Virus record (IMG/VR): IMGVR_UViG_3300030329_004188 | Location: 1 to 37,684 of that record | DNA from: a virus | Strand: one strand, 5' to 3' | Length of the DNA stretch: 37,684 nt | Shown here: positions 16,492 through 25,087 of the stretch, in pieces | Layout of the letters: each line of letters opens with the position of its first letter | Position numbering within the stretch: the stretch's first letter is position 1 | Made by a program: the position numbers and the translations under genes | The notes under the pieces: model-generated | Told to the model about the DNA's origin: nothing | Database searches by the model: none | The model's input: the letters and a program-made list of their open reading frames with translations, nothing else

Positions 16492-18798
16492 TTAAGGCCC
16501 TGCGTCTGCCTCGGGCTCAATCTCAAGTTTGCCGTTATTTCTTACCGCGCTAATCGTGCGGGTCGAGCCATCGTCATACTCAATATCAGCCACCAGTTTT
16601 CCGTTTTCGCGGCTGGTAGATCCACCAACCACCTTGCGTTCTGTTTTCTTGTCCAAAAAGTCCACGGCCTCATCTGCGGCCTTCATAAAGCCCGCCAGAA
16701 TCTCGTCTATTTCTGCGATTCGCTGCCTGACTTCTTCGACGTTGCCCTGGGCATCCAGGAACTCACCATGCACCGCAATGCCTGGCGCCATAGCCGCCTG
16801 GGACTTGGCAATGGTTACCTGTAACCGGTAGAGCTGCTCCATTTGTTTTGCCATGTGCGCGTCAAAGACAGCCTTGGCCTTATCTATATCGGCCATCTGC
16901 TTACCGAGCTCAGCCTTTTCTTTGGCTATTACCGCGCCATCTTTCTCTGCCTCTGCGCTGGCTTGTTCAGCCGCCGCGCCAAGCTGCTGCACCTGCTGCA
17001 TCGCCTGTTCTGCCTGAGCCATTGCCTGGACCACCTCTGGCGGCAGGTTAGCGTCCTGGTTAAGTAACTGCTGCACAGGTGGCGGCAGCATTACCCGTAA
17101 CCGGTCAGCAATATCCTCGGCATACGGAAGATCCAGGGACTTGAACACCAGATCACCGGCAAAGCCCATCAGGTCGGGGAACTGTTGCGCCAACGCCCCG
17201 TATGTCTCAGCCGCCTCCTGGCGCTGCGTGGAAAAGTTCGGGCCAACGGTGATATGGATGTCGTACTTGCCGGTGGTGATGTCATTTACCCGGACCGCGT
17301 CCCCATCTGGTGTCGTGACAATCTGGTTAACACGCACATAGTCATCGGCCCCGTCACTGCCCAAAATCCTGAGCTCACGCTCGGTGTCGTAGATATGGGG
17401 TATCAGGTCAAGCAGGATCTCATAGGTACGCTGCACACCCTTGGCCATGTTGTCCTGATAATTAAACGTCGCTATCTCACCCTGGTTCTGCCTGGCATAG
17501 ATCGCACGGCCACTGACCTCATTTGAGCGCATCCCGAGACTTGCATCGAAGATACCAGTAGTCGATTTAATCTCGTCAGAGGCTAACTGGGACTCCTGTA
17601 TCAAGGCCATTGGCACATCCGCGCCTGGCATTAATGTCGGGGCACCGGGCGCCTTCTCGTCCGGGTTATAAAGCATGAACGGCAGGTTCTTCTGGTGCGC
17701 CTCACTCCACTGCTGGGTTAATCCGGCGGCTTGCTTGGGCGTGGCCCACCACTTGGATTTAGGGGTCTGGGCAATAGTCTCGGAGATGGCGGTGCGGGCA
17801 ATGTTATAAGAGCGCTGCGCGTCCTTGGCAAACCTTGGCAGTCCCCACCAATAGGTCCGGCCATCGATCACGACATGCTCACCGTAGACCATGATAAAAG
17901 GAAACTGGCTACCGGCCCACTCGACAGGTCCCTCGAGGATTCTGTCACCGCACACAACGGCCATGCAGATCTTTGTTGTTTCTACCTGGCGCCGTTGCTG
18001 TATCGCGGCTACCAGCTCCTCACTCTCAGCCTCGTCCGACTCGGAATCGACTACCCGGCCATCATTTAATTGCCACAGCTCCTTGGTATGCGGTTTTTTG
18101 TACCAATACTCGGCAATCCTGACCGCGTCATCATCCTGCCAGTCTTCCTGGTCATCAAACTCATTACTGTCGAACTCTTTAACCTCAACGTCCGAGTAGC
18201 GCTGCTCAAACTCCACCCTGGAGATTTTCTCTGTCAGGATCCAGTCGTTAGCGTCACGTTTTAATATGTCCTTACACGCCGGATCTGCGTACAGACAAAA
18301 TGGGTTAGCAATCTGGCGCACCATTATGTCCTGGGTGAACACATCATCATCCGTATAGTCAACGTCTACCCGCCACGCTGCCATTCCTCCGTTTACCTGG
18401 TACTCAGCCGCATAATCGGTAATGGTTTCTGCGTCAGACACTGACCAGATGTTTCTGCACAAACCCTCCAGTGTTTCGGCCACTTCCTTATCGCCTGTCT
18501 CGACCGGCCTGACCTTAGCCGCCGGGCGGTTAGCCCGCATCTCATTGATAATTCGTTTGGAGCTTATGCGTACCTTGTTAAATTCGTAGCACGGCCTGTT
18601 GCCACGCTCCTGCTTCATGTTGTCATCCCACTGCGCCCCAGGCACATTGGCAAACTTCATGTCTTCCATTGCCTCACGCCGGTTCCGGCCATCCGCCTCG
18701 GACATCATCTTGAATCGTTCCTTGACCTTGTCGAGCAGCTCACGGTTAGATTTCTTGGAGGCTTTTTTGCCGCCTATGGCTTTCTTTGTCTCGTACAT
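16492..18798 (-). CDS. Portal protein, P22 gp1 family
   Basis: This 768-aa protein has the typical N-terminal region of P22-type portals: NRREAMEDMKFANVPGAQWDD, NRPCYEFNKVRISSKRIINEMRAN across two segments, and NGGMAAWRVDVDY. A core with GWATPKQ-like and TTGIFDASLGMRSNEVSGRA motifs follows, and then a long Gln/Ala-rich helical region (about 575-700), like the P22 barrel. It forms the twelve-fold ring that is the DNA entry and exit gate. P22 portal is 725 aa. An AGGA ribosome site precedes the ATG. Confidence 0.92.
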   Translation of the reverse strand: MYETKKAIGGKKASKKSNRELLDKVKERFKMMSEADGRNRREAMEDMKFANVPGAQWDDNMKQERGNRPCYEFNKVRISSKRIINEMRANRPAAKVRPVETGDKEVAETLEGLCRNIWSVSDAETITDYAAEYQVNGGMAAWRVDVDYTDDDVFTQDIMVRQIANPFCLYADPACKDILKRDANDWILTEKISRVEFEQRYSDVEVKEFDSNEFDDQEDWQDDDAVRIAEYWYKKPHTKELWQLNDGRVVDSESDEAESEELVAAIQQRRQVETTKICMAVVCGDRILEGPVEWAGSQFPFIMVYGEHVVIDGRTYWWGLPRFAKDAQRSYNIARTAISETIAQTPKSKWWATPKQAAGLTQQWSEAHQKNLPFMLYNPDEKAPGAPTLMPGADVPMALIQESQLASDEIKSTTGIFDASLGMRSNEVSGRAIYARQNQGEIATFNYQDNMAKGVQRTYEILLDLIPHIYDTERELRILGSDGADDYVRVNQIVTTPDGDAVRVNDITTGKYDIHITVGPNFSTQRQEAAETYGALAQQFPDLMGFAGDLVFKSLDLPYAEDIADRLRVMLPPPVQQLLNQDANLPPEVVQAMAQAEQAMQQVQQLGAAAEQASAEAEKDGAVIAKEKAELGKQMADIDKAKAVFDAHMAKQMEQLYRLQVTIAKSQAAMAPGIAVHGEFLDAQGNVEEVRQRIAEIDEILAGFMKAADEAVDFLDKKTERKVVGGSTSRENGKLVADIEYDDGSTRTISAVRNNGKLEIEPEADAGP

Positions 18799-18800
18799 AA

Positions 18801-20090
18801 TTATCCTGCGTAGACTTCCTGAAGCGCCGTATACGGGTTATTCGGTACCGGCACATTGTTTACCATGTCATCAGCGACCACCGCCGTGTAGCACCAGGCC
18901 TCTGCGCCATGACTGAACTCATCTTTTAAAGGCGCCATTGTCCTGCCGGTGGCCTGGGCAGACTGATACCTAAAGCGGCGCAGACAATGGATTAATCGCT
19001 CACAGTCGGTTGACACATATACATTGCCGAACATGGCACGACCCGCCTCAATGTAATTCTCCACACCGATCTGCGGGATCTGTGCCGTGTCCCAGCCCTG
19101 TTCCTCCATCACCTCAAAGTGTGACTTGCCATATTTGGGATCCCGGTGCGCCGCATCGTGCGGCATAAAGATCTTGCCCCACTCAAAATCAGGATGATTA
19201 GTTTTAAGCTCCCTGGAGATATCTGCATAGGTCCGGTTCATCCATTCGTAGTAACCAATGATCTGCACGGTGGAAGCAAAGCGCTGCGCCAGTACCATTG
19301 TTGATACGCCCCAGCCAAGATCCATGACGCCGTACACCTTGCCCTTCGGGTCATGGTCTAGCAGCCGGAACCTGCCCTGGTCATATAGCTGCGCGATCTC
19401 ATGCGCAAAGATGGCACCCTCGACCGCCGGAAGGCACTCGCCCTCCCAAATGTTCTGGTACTTAGCCTGGCCCGGTGACTCATCGATCGACTCCAGGTAG
19501 GCCCGCTCACTTTCCAGCACATCAGGAAAGAACGGGTTGTCGTTGTAATTGACCTTAAGGCACAAAGCATTCGGCGGGCGCTGGACAATAAACCGTTTAT
19601 ACACCGGATCATCTTCAAGCTCTGGATTAAATGTCACCCAGATCATGCTGTCTTTCTTACGAATTGTAGGGATTAAAACGTCCAGAGACTTCTCCGATGT
19701 TACCTGGCCTTCCTCAACCCAGGCCACATCGACACCCTCCAATGACTTTAGCTTGGTGATGTCCTGCTGCCGCAGACCGGAGAAGATAAAGTCCGTGCCG
19801 TTCTTACCCCTTATCGTGTCTTTGGTGACCTCATAGAAGCTCTCAAAGCCCATCGCACTGATCTGTTCTACCAGGAGCTGGTGGACCGACTCAGCAATGG
19901 TTTTCTGGATCTCCCTGGTGCACAAGACTCGCAATGGAATGTGACGGCCCACGTTAAGCAGGATTCGTGCCGTGTTCCAGCTCTTGCCGGATCCTCGGCC
20001 ACCGTAGAGCACAACGTAGCGATGCGTCCTGTCAGTGATCGCCTTGACCGCTGGCTCGAGCGCCGCCGGGATTTTAAGACTGCTCGTCAC
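18801..20090 (-). CDS. terL: Terminase large subunit
   Basis: This 429-aa protein has Walker A GGRGSGKS (about 30-37), Walker B VDVAWVEEG, and coupling motif WVTFNPE for the packaging ATPase. In the C-terminal RNase H-like nuclease the acidic residues lie in VMDLGWG, FMPHDAAHR and DEFSHGAEAW. It cuts the concatemer and drives DNA into the procapsid; the P22-like setting suggests headful packaging. The start is GTG within the end of the small terminase gene (17-base overlap). No holes or frameshifts are seen. Confidence 0.94.
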   Translation of the reverse strand: MTSSLKIPAALEPAVKAITDRTHRYVVLYGGRGSGKSWNTARILLNVGRHIPLRVLCTREIQKTIAESVHQLLVEQISAMGFESFYEVTKDTIRGKNGTDFIFSGLRQQDITKLKSLEGVDVAWVEEGQVTSEKSLDVLIPTIRKKDSMIWVTFNPELEDDPVYKRFIVQRPPNALCLKVNYNDNPFFPDVLESERAYLESIDESPGQAKYQNIWEGECLPAVEGAIFAHEIAQLYDQGRFRLLDHDPKGKVYGVMDLGWGVSTMVLAQRFASTVQIIGYYEWMNRTYADISRELKTNHPDFEWGKIFMPHDAAHRDPKYGKSHFEVMEEQGWDTAQIPQIGVENYIEAGRAMFGNVYVSTDCERLIHCLRRFRYQSAQATGRTMAPLKDEFSHGAEAWCYTAVVADDMVNNVPVPNNPYTALQEVYAG

Positions 20091-20319
20091 TCACAAACTC
20101 AAATGGCAAAACCTTAACCGGGCCACCGTCATCACCAGTGAGCTCAGTCGAGCGCAAATTGGGCAGTGACTTGTTCAGCAGAATTTCCGCAGAACGAATC
20201 TGTGTAGGGCTCATCTCAGTATCCTTAAGTACATGATTTTCAAGGCGTTTTATGAGCATACTCGTCTGGATTGCTTTGCGGTGTTTCTCCTTGATCCGCG
20301 AGTCCTTCCGGGCAGCCAT
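20074..20319 (-). CDS. Probable terminase small subunit
   Basis: This 81-aa protein has a basic helical N-terminus (AARKDSRIKEKHRKAIQ) and the pattern MSPTQIRSAEILLNKSLPNL followed by TELTGDDGGPVKVLPFEF. I know this pattern from short proteins just before large terminases in many podo- and siphoviruses. It would recognise the packaging start site and hand DNA to TerL. It overlaps TerL by 17 bases. It is short for a small terminase, so a pac-recognition role is inferred from position and pattern. Confidence 0.72.
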   Translation of the reverse strand: MAARKDSRIKEKHRKAIQTSMLIKRLENHVLKDTEMSPTQIRSAEILLNKSLPNLRSTELTGDDGGPVKVLPFEFVSDEQS

Positions 20320-20675
20320 CAGCTCACCCCGAAAAGATCCCTGACCTGGTAGTTAGCGGCGCCGATTGCCTCGGTCGCGGTGCCCTTGTCGCTGGACACC
20401 AGCAGCGTAAATCGTTGCCGTTTAGTGCCACCATAATTGTCATTGGATAGAGTGTTGTTAGCCGCCGTCACCGCAATCGATACCGAGGCGCCTGGCGTTG
20501 CACTGGTCCAGTCGGATACTGTCTCTTTCCTGGACTGGTTAACAATCTTGTAATGCACCGTGGTCGGCGTGGAACTTGCCGCCGATGATCGGGTGCGAAA
20601 ATAAGCAGTAGCCGTGAAGGCTGACCGTTCCGGCCATATGGTTTTCGGAATTGTGACTGCTACCTGGTCTGCCAT
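20319..20675 (-). CDS. Hypothetical protein, beta-rich (118 aa)
   Basis: This 118-aa protein is rich in Thr and Ser with alternating strands (VHYKIVNQSRKETVSDW, GASVSIAVTAANNTL, QRFTLLVSSDKGTA), suggesting one Ig- or fibronectin-like sandwich. Such small domains occur as capsid decoration or fiber-associated proteins. It shares a base with the small terminase gene and belongs to the late operon. No family identified. Confidence 0.72.
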   Translation of the reverse strand: MADQVAVTIPKTIWPERSAFTATAYFRTRSSAASSTPTTVHYKIVNQSRKETVSDWTSATPGASVSIAVTAANNTLSNDNYGGTKRQRFTLLVSSDKGTATEAIGAANYQVRDLFGVS

Positions 20676-20684
20676 ATAAATGTC

Positions 20685-21443
20685 CTATTGTTGTAAAGCA
20701 GTAATAGCCAAAAGGAGAAATTCTTCTTCTTCTGTGGCCCGCTCGACTTCCCTCTCGAAAGCCTCGACCGCTGAATAATTAAGTTGCTCAAGCGCCCGGT
20801 AATAGGCTGCCCTGATTCTGTCTGTCCATAAGCCCGACGCCACCAGGTCATCGACCGTAATCTCATCAAGCAGTAGCCGCTGGATCTGCTCGAGCTCTTT
20901 GGCCTCAGCCTCACGAGCCAGCCGCTCTTGCATACGCTCGGCAATTTCCCGGTCAATGGCATCATCGAGTTTCCTGACCTCCCGAATCGCCCTGGCACGT
21001 TGGATCTTGCGGGCCTTTTTGCGCTGTTGGTACGCATCATATGATGTCTTCCAGCCTTTACCGCCAGGAGTGCTCAGGATCTCCTCAAGAGTGTCCCGCG
21101 CCCCGGCAAGGATCTGGGCACCCTCCAGCGTCACACTAACCGAGTAGCCTTCCAGGTGCTCACCAATGGCAAGCGACTTGGCACCGGTCAAGGTGGCGGC
21201 AACCGAATGCACCGCCAGCTCCTCAATCAGGCGCGGCCCTGAGCTAAATCCTAGCCCGGAAAATTGCCGCCTGGCGCCAGCCTCACTCTCTGCGTTACCG
21301 GCCTCTGCACTGATAGCGCTACTTTCAAGGGTCGTGCTTATCGAGCGGCTCGGCGTGTCGGTGTTCTGCGCTGAGAATCCGAGCGCCCTGAACTGGTTTC
21401 GTGCGACCTCCGGCGGCGCTTTAAATAATAAAAGAAGGCTCAT
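20685..21443 (-). CDS. Hypothetical virion-associated protein with internal repeat and coiled coil
   Basis: This 252-aa protein begins MSLLLLFKAPPE. It carries a short internal repeat, ARNQFRALGFS at about 14-24 and ARRQFSGLGFS at about 57-67, and each unit leads into a Ser/Thr-rich strand region ending near an A-V-T-L-E/T-G-A motif. The second half (about 125-245) is highly charged, helical and coiled-coil forming (EREIAERMQERLAREAEAKE-like). The combination suggests a structural connector. Function unknown. Confidence 0.72.
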   Translation of the reverse strand: MSLLLLFKAPPEVARNQFRALGFSAQNTDTPSRSISTTLESSAISAEAGNAESEAGARRQFSGLGFSSGPRLIEELAVHSVAATLTGAKSLAIGEHLEGYSVSVTLEGAQILAGARDTLEEILSTPGGKGWKTSYDAYQQRKKARKIQRARAIREVRKLDDAIDREIAERMQERLAREAEAKELEQIQRLLLDEITVDDLVASGLWTDRIRAAYYRALEQLNYSAVEAFEREVERATEEEEFLLLAITALQQ

Positions 21444-21460
21444 CGCCTAGCCCTCGAAGA

Positions 21461-22423
21461 TTAGCCCTGGGCCGAGAAGCCCACCAGGCTGATATATATA
21501 GTTGAGATGGCGGCGCTGGGGTCAAAAGCTACGGCTGTATTAGCCGCGAACTTTAAAGGGACAGGAAACGTTATGACTGAGCCGCCCGTTTGAGGTGCAG
21601 GAGCCGTGAAAATCACCGAGCCCCCGGTGCCATCCCTAAAGTCTACATAGCCGTCCGTGCTCGATGAATTGTAAATTGAAATAGTCGTTATGTAATTGTG
21701 AATACCGGAGCCAGCCGCCCCGAAACTGGAAAACGCCGTGGAGTTTCCATTCGTGTTCGACACCCTTTCGGTAATAATTTCTTCTAAGGTCGTGTACGGC
21801 CTGGTCACTATGCAGCCGTTTAAATCGCTGGCCACAAAACTTGCGTCTGCGTTGGCTACCTGGGTAAGCCCCTCCACTGAACTTGTTGCCCTGACACCCA
21901 TTTGTACAGGATTGCCAGCCGCCGCTGCGTCGTGAGCTACATCCCCTACTACCTCCAGGTTTACAGAGCTGGCAATATCAACATTACCAATATTGTTATC
22001 ACCTGCCGGGAGGGCGGCCACAACGTCGCACTGCATTTCGCTTCCAGTAATAGCGTTATCTAATACTTCAACGGCTGTCTTAATGCTGCCGGCCTTGGAC
22101 GCTATGTCATCCAGCACCGCATTGTCCGTGCTTCCGAGGTCCACAACACCAATCGTATTTGAACCAGCCGGAATTGACCCACTCGATATATTGATGTCTA
22201 CCTTGGATGAATTGATCGCCCCTGCTAATTCAGTCAGGGCGGCATTATCGACCGTCAGTGAGCTCCCGGCGTCATCGATCGGCAAGGGATTTGAGTCGGA
22301 CACATCCGTTGTAGATCCATCCGCGCCATAGGTCACCTTTACTCGTTGGTAATGGGCGCCACCTATTTCATCAGTAGCAATGGTTGTCCCTGTACCCGCC
22401 GTTATCGTTGTGTTGTCAGCCAT
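21461..22423 (-). CDS. Phage virion protein of unknown role (320 aa)
   Basis: The N-terminus has the frequent phage pattern GAHYQRVKVTYGADGSTTDV followed by SNPLPI. The middle (about 65-175) contains repeats of the type SIPAGSNTIGVVDLGS and ALPAGDNNIGNVDIAS, with short strands as in beta-helical or fiber-shaft proteins. The C-terminal third (about 205-320) is a beta domain (FRDGTGGSVIFTAPAPQTGG). Members are annotated in many phages as structural proteins. It is likely a minor virion or fiber-related protein. Confidence 0.75.
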   Translation of the reverse strand: MADNTTITAGTGTTIATDEIGGAHYQRVKVTYGADGSTTDVSDSNPLPIDDAGSSLTVDNAALTELAGAINSSKVDINISSGSIPAGSNTIGVVDLGSTDNAVLDDIASKAGSIKTAVEVLDNAITGSEMQCDVVAALPAGDNNIGNVDIASSVNLEVVGDVAHDAAAAGNPVQMGVRATSSVEGLTQVANADASFVASDLNGCIVTRPYTTLEEIITERVSNTNGNSTAFSSFGAAGSGIHNYITTISIYNSSSTDGYVDFRDGTGGSVIFTAPAPQTGGSVITFPVPLKFAANTAVAFDPSAAISTIYISLVGFSAQG

Positions 22424-23104
22424 TTATCGTCCTACTCCAATTGAGGCCAATTGCCCTGATCTTTTTATATCTGCGGCGGCGGTTAAAATGACCAGCATTG
22501 CCGCCATATTACTGTCATATCCATCATTGCTTACGCGGATAGGGTCGGTGCTGCCATCAGAATTATTATCAGCAATGCTATTTGCGAAATCTGCGGCATC
22601 ATAGGCCACCCGCTCTGACAAGCCGCCGGTAAAAGAAAACGGGTCCCGATTCGCGGATTTGTCCACCACGCCACAGATCAGTTCGGCGCTTGCAGGAGCA
22701 CTCTCAGCGTCCAGGTCTATATACTGGCCCCCGACAACACTGCCCGTTGAGATGTCAGGCTCTACCTGCTCACAATCCTGAAAAGTCGCTGAGGACCAGG
22801 ATATCTTCGCGCCGGTGGTATTATCGGCATAACTTATGGTATTGCCGGACATACCCGCGATCGCACTCTCGTTCCATATCCAGGCACGGACAAACAGGTC
22901 CGGGGTTGAATCCAAGTACGAATTACCATAGTAGCTGAATGATTGGCCACCGATAGTAAACGTCGTCGCTTCCCAGTCAGTGCCCCTTTCTCTAAACATG
23001 AGAAAAACCAACATTCGATTTGAGCCTGAGCCGATCGTTACCGTTCCACTTGGTTCGCTCCCGGTGCTCATCGCCGCCCAACTGCCAACCCGTGACACAG
23101 CCAT
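22424..23104 (-). CDS. Virion-associated protein, paralogue of 24383-25087
   Basis: This 226-aa protein shares clear sequence with the gene at 24383-25087: both have RERGT, YLDSTPDL, a C-Q/E-QVEP motif, VDKSANRDPF or VDVSANREPF, and a similar C-terminus (IGVGR / KGVGRG). The fold looks like a beta-sandwich. The two genes arose by duplication and are now about a third identical by eye. They probably make similar structural or receptor-contact proteins. It begins one base after the stop of the 81-aa gene upstream. Confidence 0.75.
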   Translation of the reverse strand: MAVSRVGSWAAMSTGSEPSGTVTIGSGSNRMLVFLMFRERGTDWEATTFTIGGQSFSYYGNSYLDSTPDLFVRAWIWNESAIAGMSGNTISYADNTTGAKISWSSATFQDCEQVEPDISTGSVVGGQYIDLDAESAPASAELICGVVDKSANRDPFSFTGGLSERVAYDAADFANSIADNNSDGSTDPIRVSNDGYDSNMAAMLVILTAAADIKRSGQLASIGVGR

Positions 23105-23350
23105 CTAATTGCCCGACAGACCGGCCCCAACAACCTGTATTTTAACGTCGAGGTTCTCTAAGAAAGGCTCACCCTTAAGCTGATTGCCCGATTTGTCCTG
23201 GTAACCGATTTTCGCCTCATGCCCGTCAGTGAACCTAATAATCAGCCAGGTGCCGTCAATAAGGAGCTGCTCAATCGTGCGGCCTTGCAAATGCGCAGTA
23301 ATCATTCCCGGCTGAAAAGTGCCGCAGTTGTACTTGCCGAGCGCCCGCAT
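23105..23350 (-). CDS. Hypothetical protein (81 aa)
   Basis: This small protein of mixed strands has a central motif TIEQLLIDGTWLIIRFTDGHE and a Gly-rich end (QVVGAGLSGN). It is packed between two virion-associated genes with gaps of 0 and 2 bases, so it is very probably expressed as part of the late operon. No family recognised. Confidence 0.65.
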   Translation of the reverse strand: MRALGKYNCGTFQPGMITAHLQGRTIEQLLIDGTWLIIRFTDGHEAKIGYQDKSGNQLKGEPFLENLDVKIQVVGAGLSGN

Positions 23351-23352
23351 CG

Positions 23353-23787
23353 TTATGCCAGGCGAACCAGGGCACTGCTAAAATTGGCGGTGGGCATAAC
23401 AATTTTAAAATCACCTGAGCTCGAGGTCTTTGCAGATCCCAAATAAAAGACACCGATACTTGGCTTGTTGGTCGGTGAGCTCACACTGTTATTGTATAAA
23501 AGCACCGTGTCAGCAGTCAGCGAGCTGCTTGAAAAAGTAACGTCATTGAACGTGTACCAGGCCACATGATTAGCATTATCGATTCCCGCCGTGGCGCCGC
23601 TCATTGTCGCTCCTCCGGCTGAATAGCCCGTACCTTCAATCTCGCCACTGGTTGAATACTGGGTGGTTGTCTGCAACAAATCCACGTTATTGTGCATACT
23701 CAGTTTTAAGGTGTGAGAGGATAGGTCCTGGTTTGCGACCAGAAGACCGGTCCTAAAAGTGTTTGTCAGACAGGTGGTAGAAGCCAT
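23353..23787 (-). CDS. Phage structural protein (144 aa)
   Basis: This 144-aa beta-rich protein has the recurring phage motif TTTQYSTSGEIEGTGYSAGG, then HVAWYTFNDVTFSSSS and a Ser/Thr-rich end. I know this pattern from small structural proteins near fiber or decoration genes in tailed phages. It is likely a virion component on the particle surface. Exact role unknown. Confidence 0.75.
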   Translation of the reverse strand: MASTTCLTNTFRTGLLVANQDLSSHTLKLSMHNNVDLLQTTTQYSTSGEIEGTGYSAGGATMSGATAGIDNANHVAWYTFNDVTFSSSSLTADTVLLYNNSVSSPTNKPSIGVFYLGSAKTSSSGDFKIVMPTANFSSALVRLA

Positions 23788-23801
23788 TTTATTTCCTATA
23801 T

Positions 23802-24383
23802 TTAAACTACGATAAACCGGTCACCATTGGCCGGGGCCGCCGGCAGCGCTGAAACGGTGTATTTTTCTCTTGAATTAGCATAAACAAAATCTGTGCACTG
23901 GACAGAGCAGCCCAGGTTAGAGCCCGTGACGAACATCACCAATTTGTTATTCATATGATCGGCTGTTTGTTCTTCCGTTGTATTTGGCGCTAATCTGTCA
24001 GCCTCAAAGGCTGTGGTAGTTGGCGTGAATGCTGCGTTATTCACCGATCCAGTGATAATGCTCTGGTTGCCTTCCACCCAGGCCCCAAGGCTGGTAGTGA
24101 TCAGCAAAACAGTATCTGCAAATTCCTTAGTGGCGGTCTGGTCCACGATCTTGATACAGGCCGTCTCACACTGCATTTCAGCGGCAGTCAGTGGAAGTGT
24201 GTAGACCCCGTTGGCAACGTGGGTAGTCAGGGATCCGGTATTTGAAAATGACCCGAAATCTTTTGAGATTTGAACGTCCCCGGTGGCCAGCGTCAGGCTG
24301 GCTACAAAATTGTCAGTGTTGCCGTAATCCAGTAACGGAAAAATTACAGTAGTTGCCTGGTTATACTTTCTCAAAAGCTCCAT
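23802..24383 (-). CDS. Phage virion protein (193 aa)
   Basis: This 193-aa protein has the pattern FVASLTLATGDVQISKDFGSF, then GVYTLPLTAAEMQCETACIK, seen in a family of small phage virion proteins with one N-terminal Ig-like domain. The C-terminal 50 residues form a second small domain (TGSNLGCSVQCTDFVYAN). It overlaps the upstream paralogue gene as TAATG. Probably a fiber-associated or decoration protein. Confidence 0.75.
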   Translation of the reverse strand: MELLRKYNQATTVIFPLLDYGNTDNFVASLTLATGDVQISKDFGSFSNTGSLTTHVANGVYTLPLTAAEMQCETACIKIVDQTATKEFADTVLLITTSLGAWVEGNQSIITGSVNNAAFTPTTTAFEADRLAPNTTEEQTADHMNNKLVMFVTGSNLGCSVQCTDFVYANSREKYTVSALPAAPANGDRFIVV

Positions 24384-25087
24384 TAGGTTATCCCTCGGTT
24401 AATGCCTCTCCCGACCCCTTTGGGTGCGGTTCTATCAGCGTTCAATTCAAATCCCTCCAGGACAATTCCCAGTCCCACCATCTGGCTCGCAATGCCATCG
24501 TTTGCAATCCTGGTTGTCCCGTCCACAACGCCCAGGCCGTCGGCCACTGTGTAGGACATCTGCTCATCGCCTGGGTTACCGCCATAGTCAATCCGCTCAG
24601 TCAAACCATCGACATTAAACGGCTCCCGGTTGGCTGATACGTCGATTGCGACGCCGATAATCGCTGACCTTGCGTCAGCCGTTGACGTATTCAGGTCAAC
24701 ATAGGTGCCGGACGCGGTTGAGTCGGTATCAATGGTAGGCTCCACCTGGCGGCAGTTGGCATAGGTCGCGTAGTAGTAGCCCAGCTTGCCACCGGTAGAA
24801 ATATCATCTGCGTACAGCATCTCATGGTCGTCAGCCTCATTGATCTGGTACTCATCCCATATGGCGTATTTAATTATCAGGTCTGGCGTACTGTCCAGAT
24901 ATGATTCGCCACCGTATGAATAAGCCTGGCCACCATAGGTCCAGGTTGACGGGGTAAAATTTGTGCCTCTCTCGCGCACCAGGACCATCACCAGAAACCG
25001 GGAAGTGCCACTGCCCAGGTTAATTGTTATCCCAGTGGGCTCGGCGCCGTGGGCACCTTCCCATGCCTGGGTCCGGGTCACCGCCAT
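24383..25087 (-). CDS. Virion-associated protein, paralogue of 22424-23104
   Basis: This 234-aa protein is the second member of the duplicated pair, sharing RERGT, SYLDSTPDL, CRQVEPTI and VSANREPF with the gene at 22424-23104. It lies right after the 767-aa gene (TGATG overlap). The pair may supply two related receptor-contact or capsid-surface proteins; divergence between them is consistent with different partners. No enzyme motif seen. Confidence 0.75.
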   Translation of the reverse strand: MAVTRTQAWEGAHGAEPTGITINLGSGTSRFLVMVLVRERGTNFTPSTWTYGGQAYSYGGESYLDSTPDLIIKYAIWDEYQINEADDHEMLYADDISTGGKLGYYYATYANCRQVEPTIDTDSTASGTYVDLNTSTADARSAIIGVAIDVSANREPFNVDGLTERIDYGGNPGDEQMSYTVADGLGVVDGTTRIANDGIASQMVGLGIVLEGFELNADRTAPKGVGRGINRGIT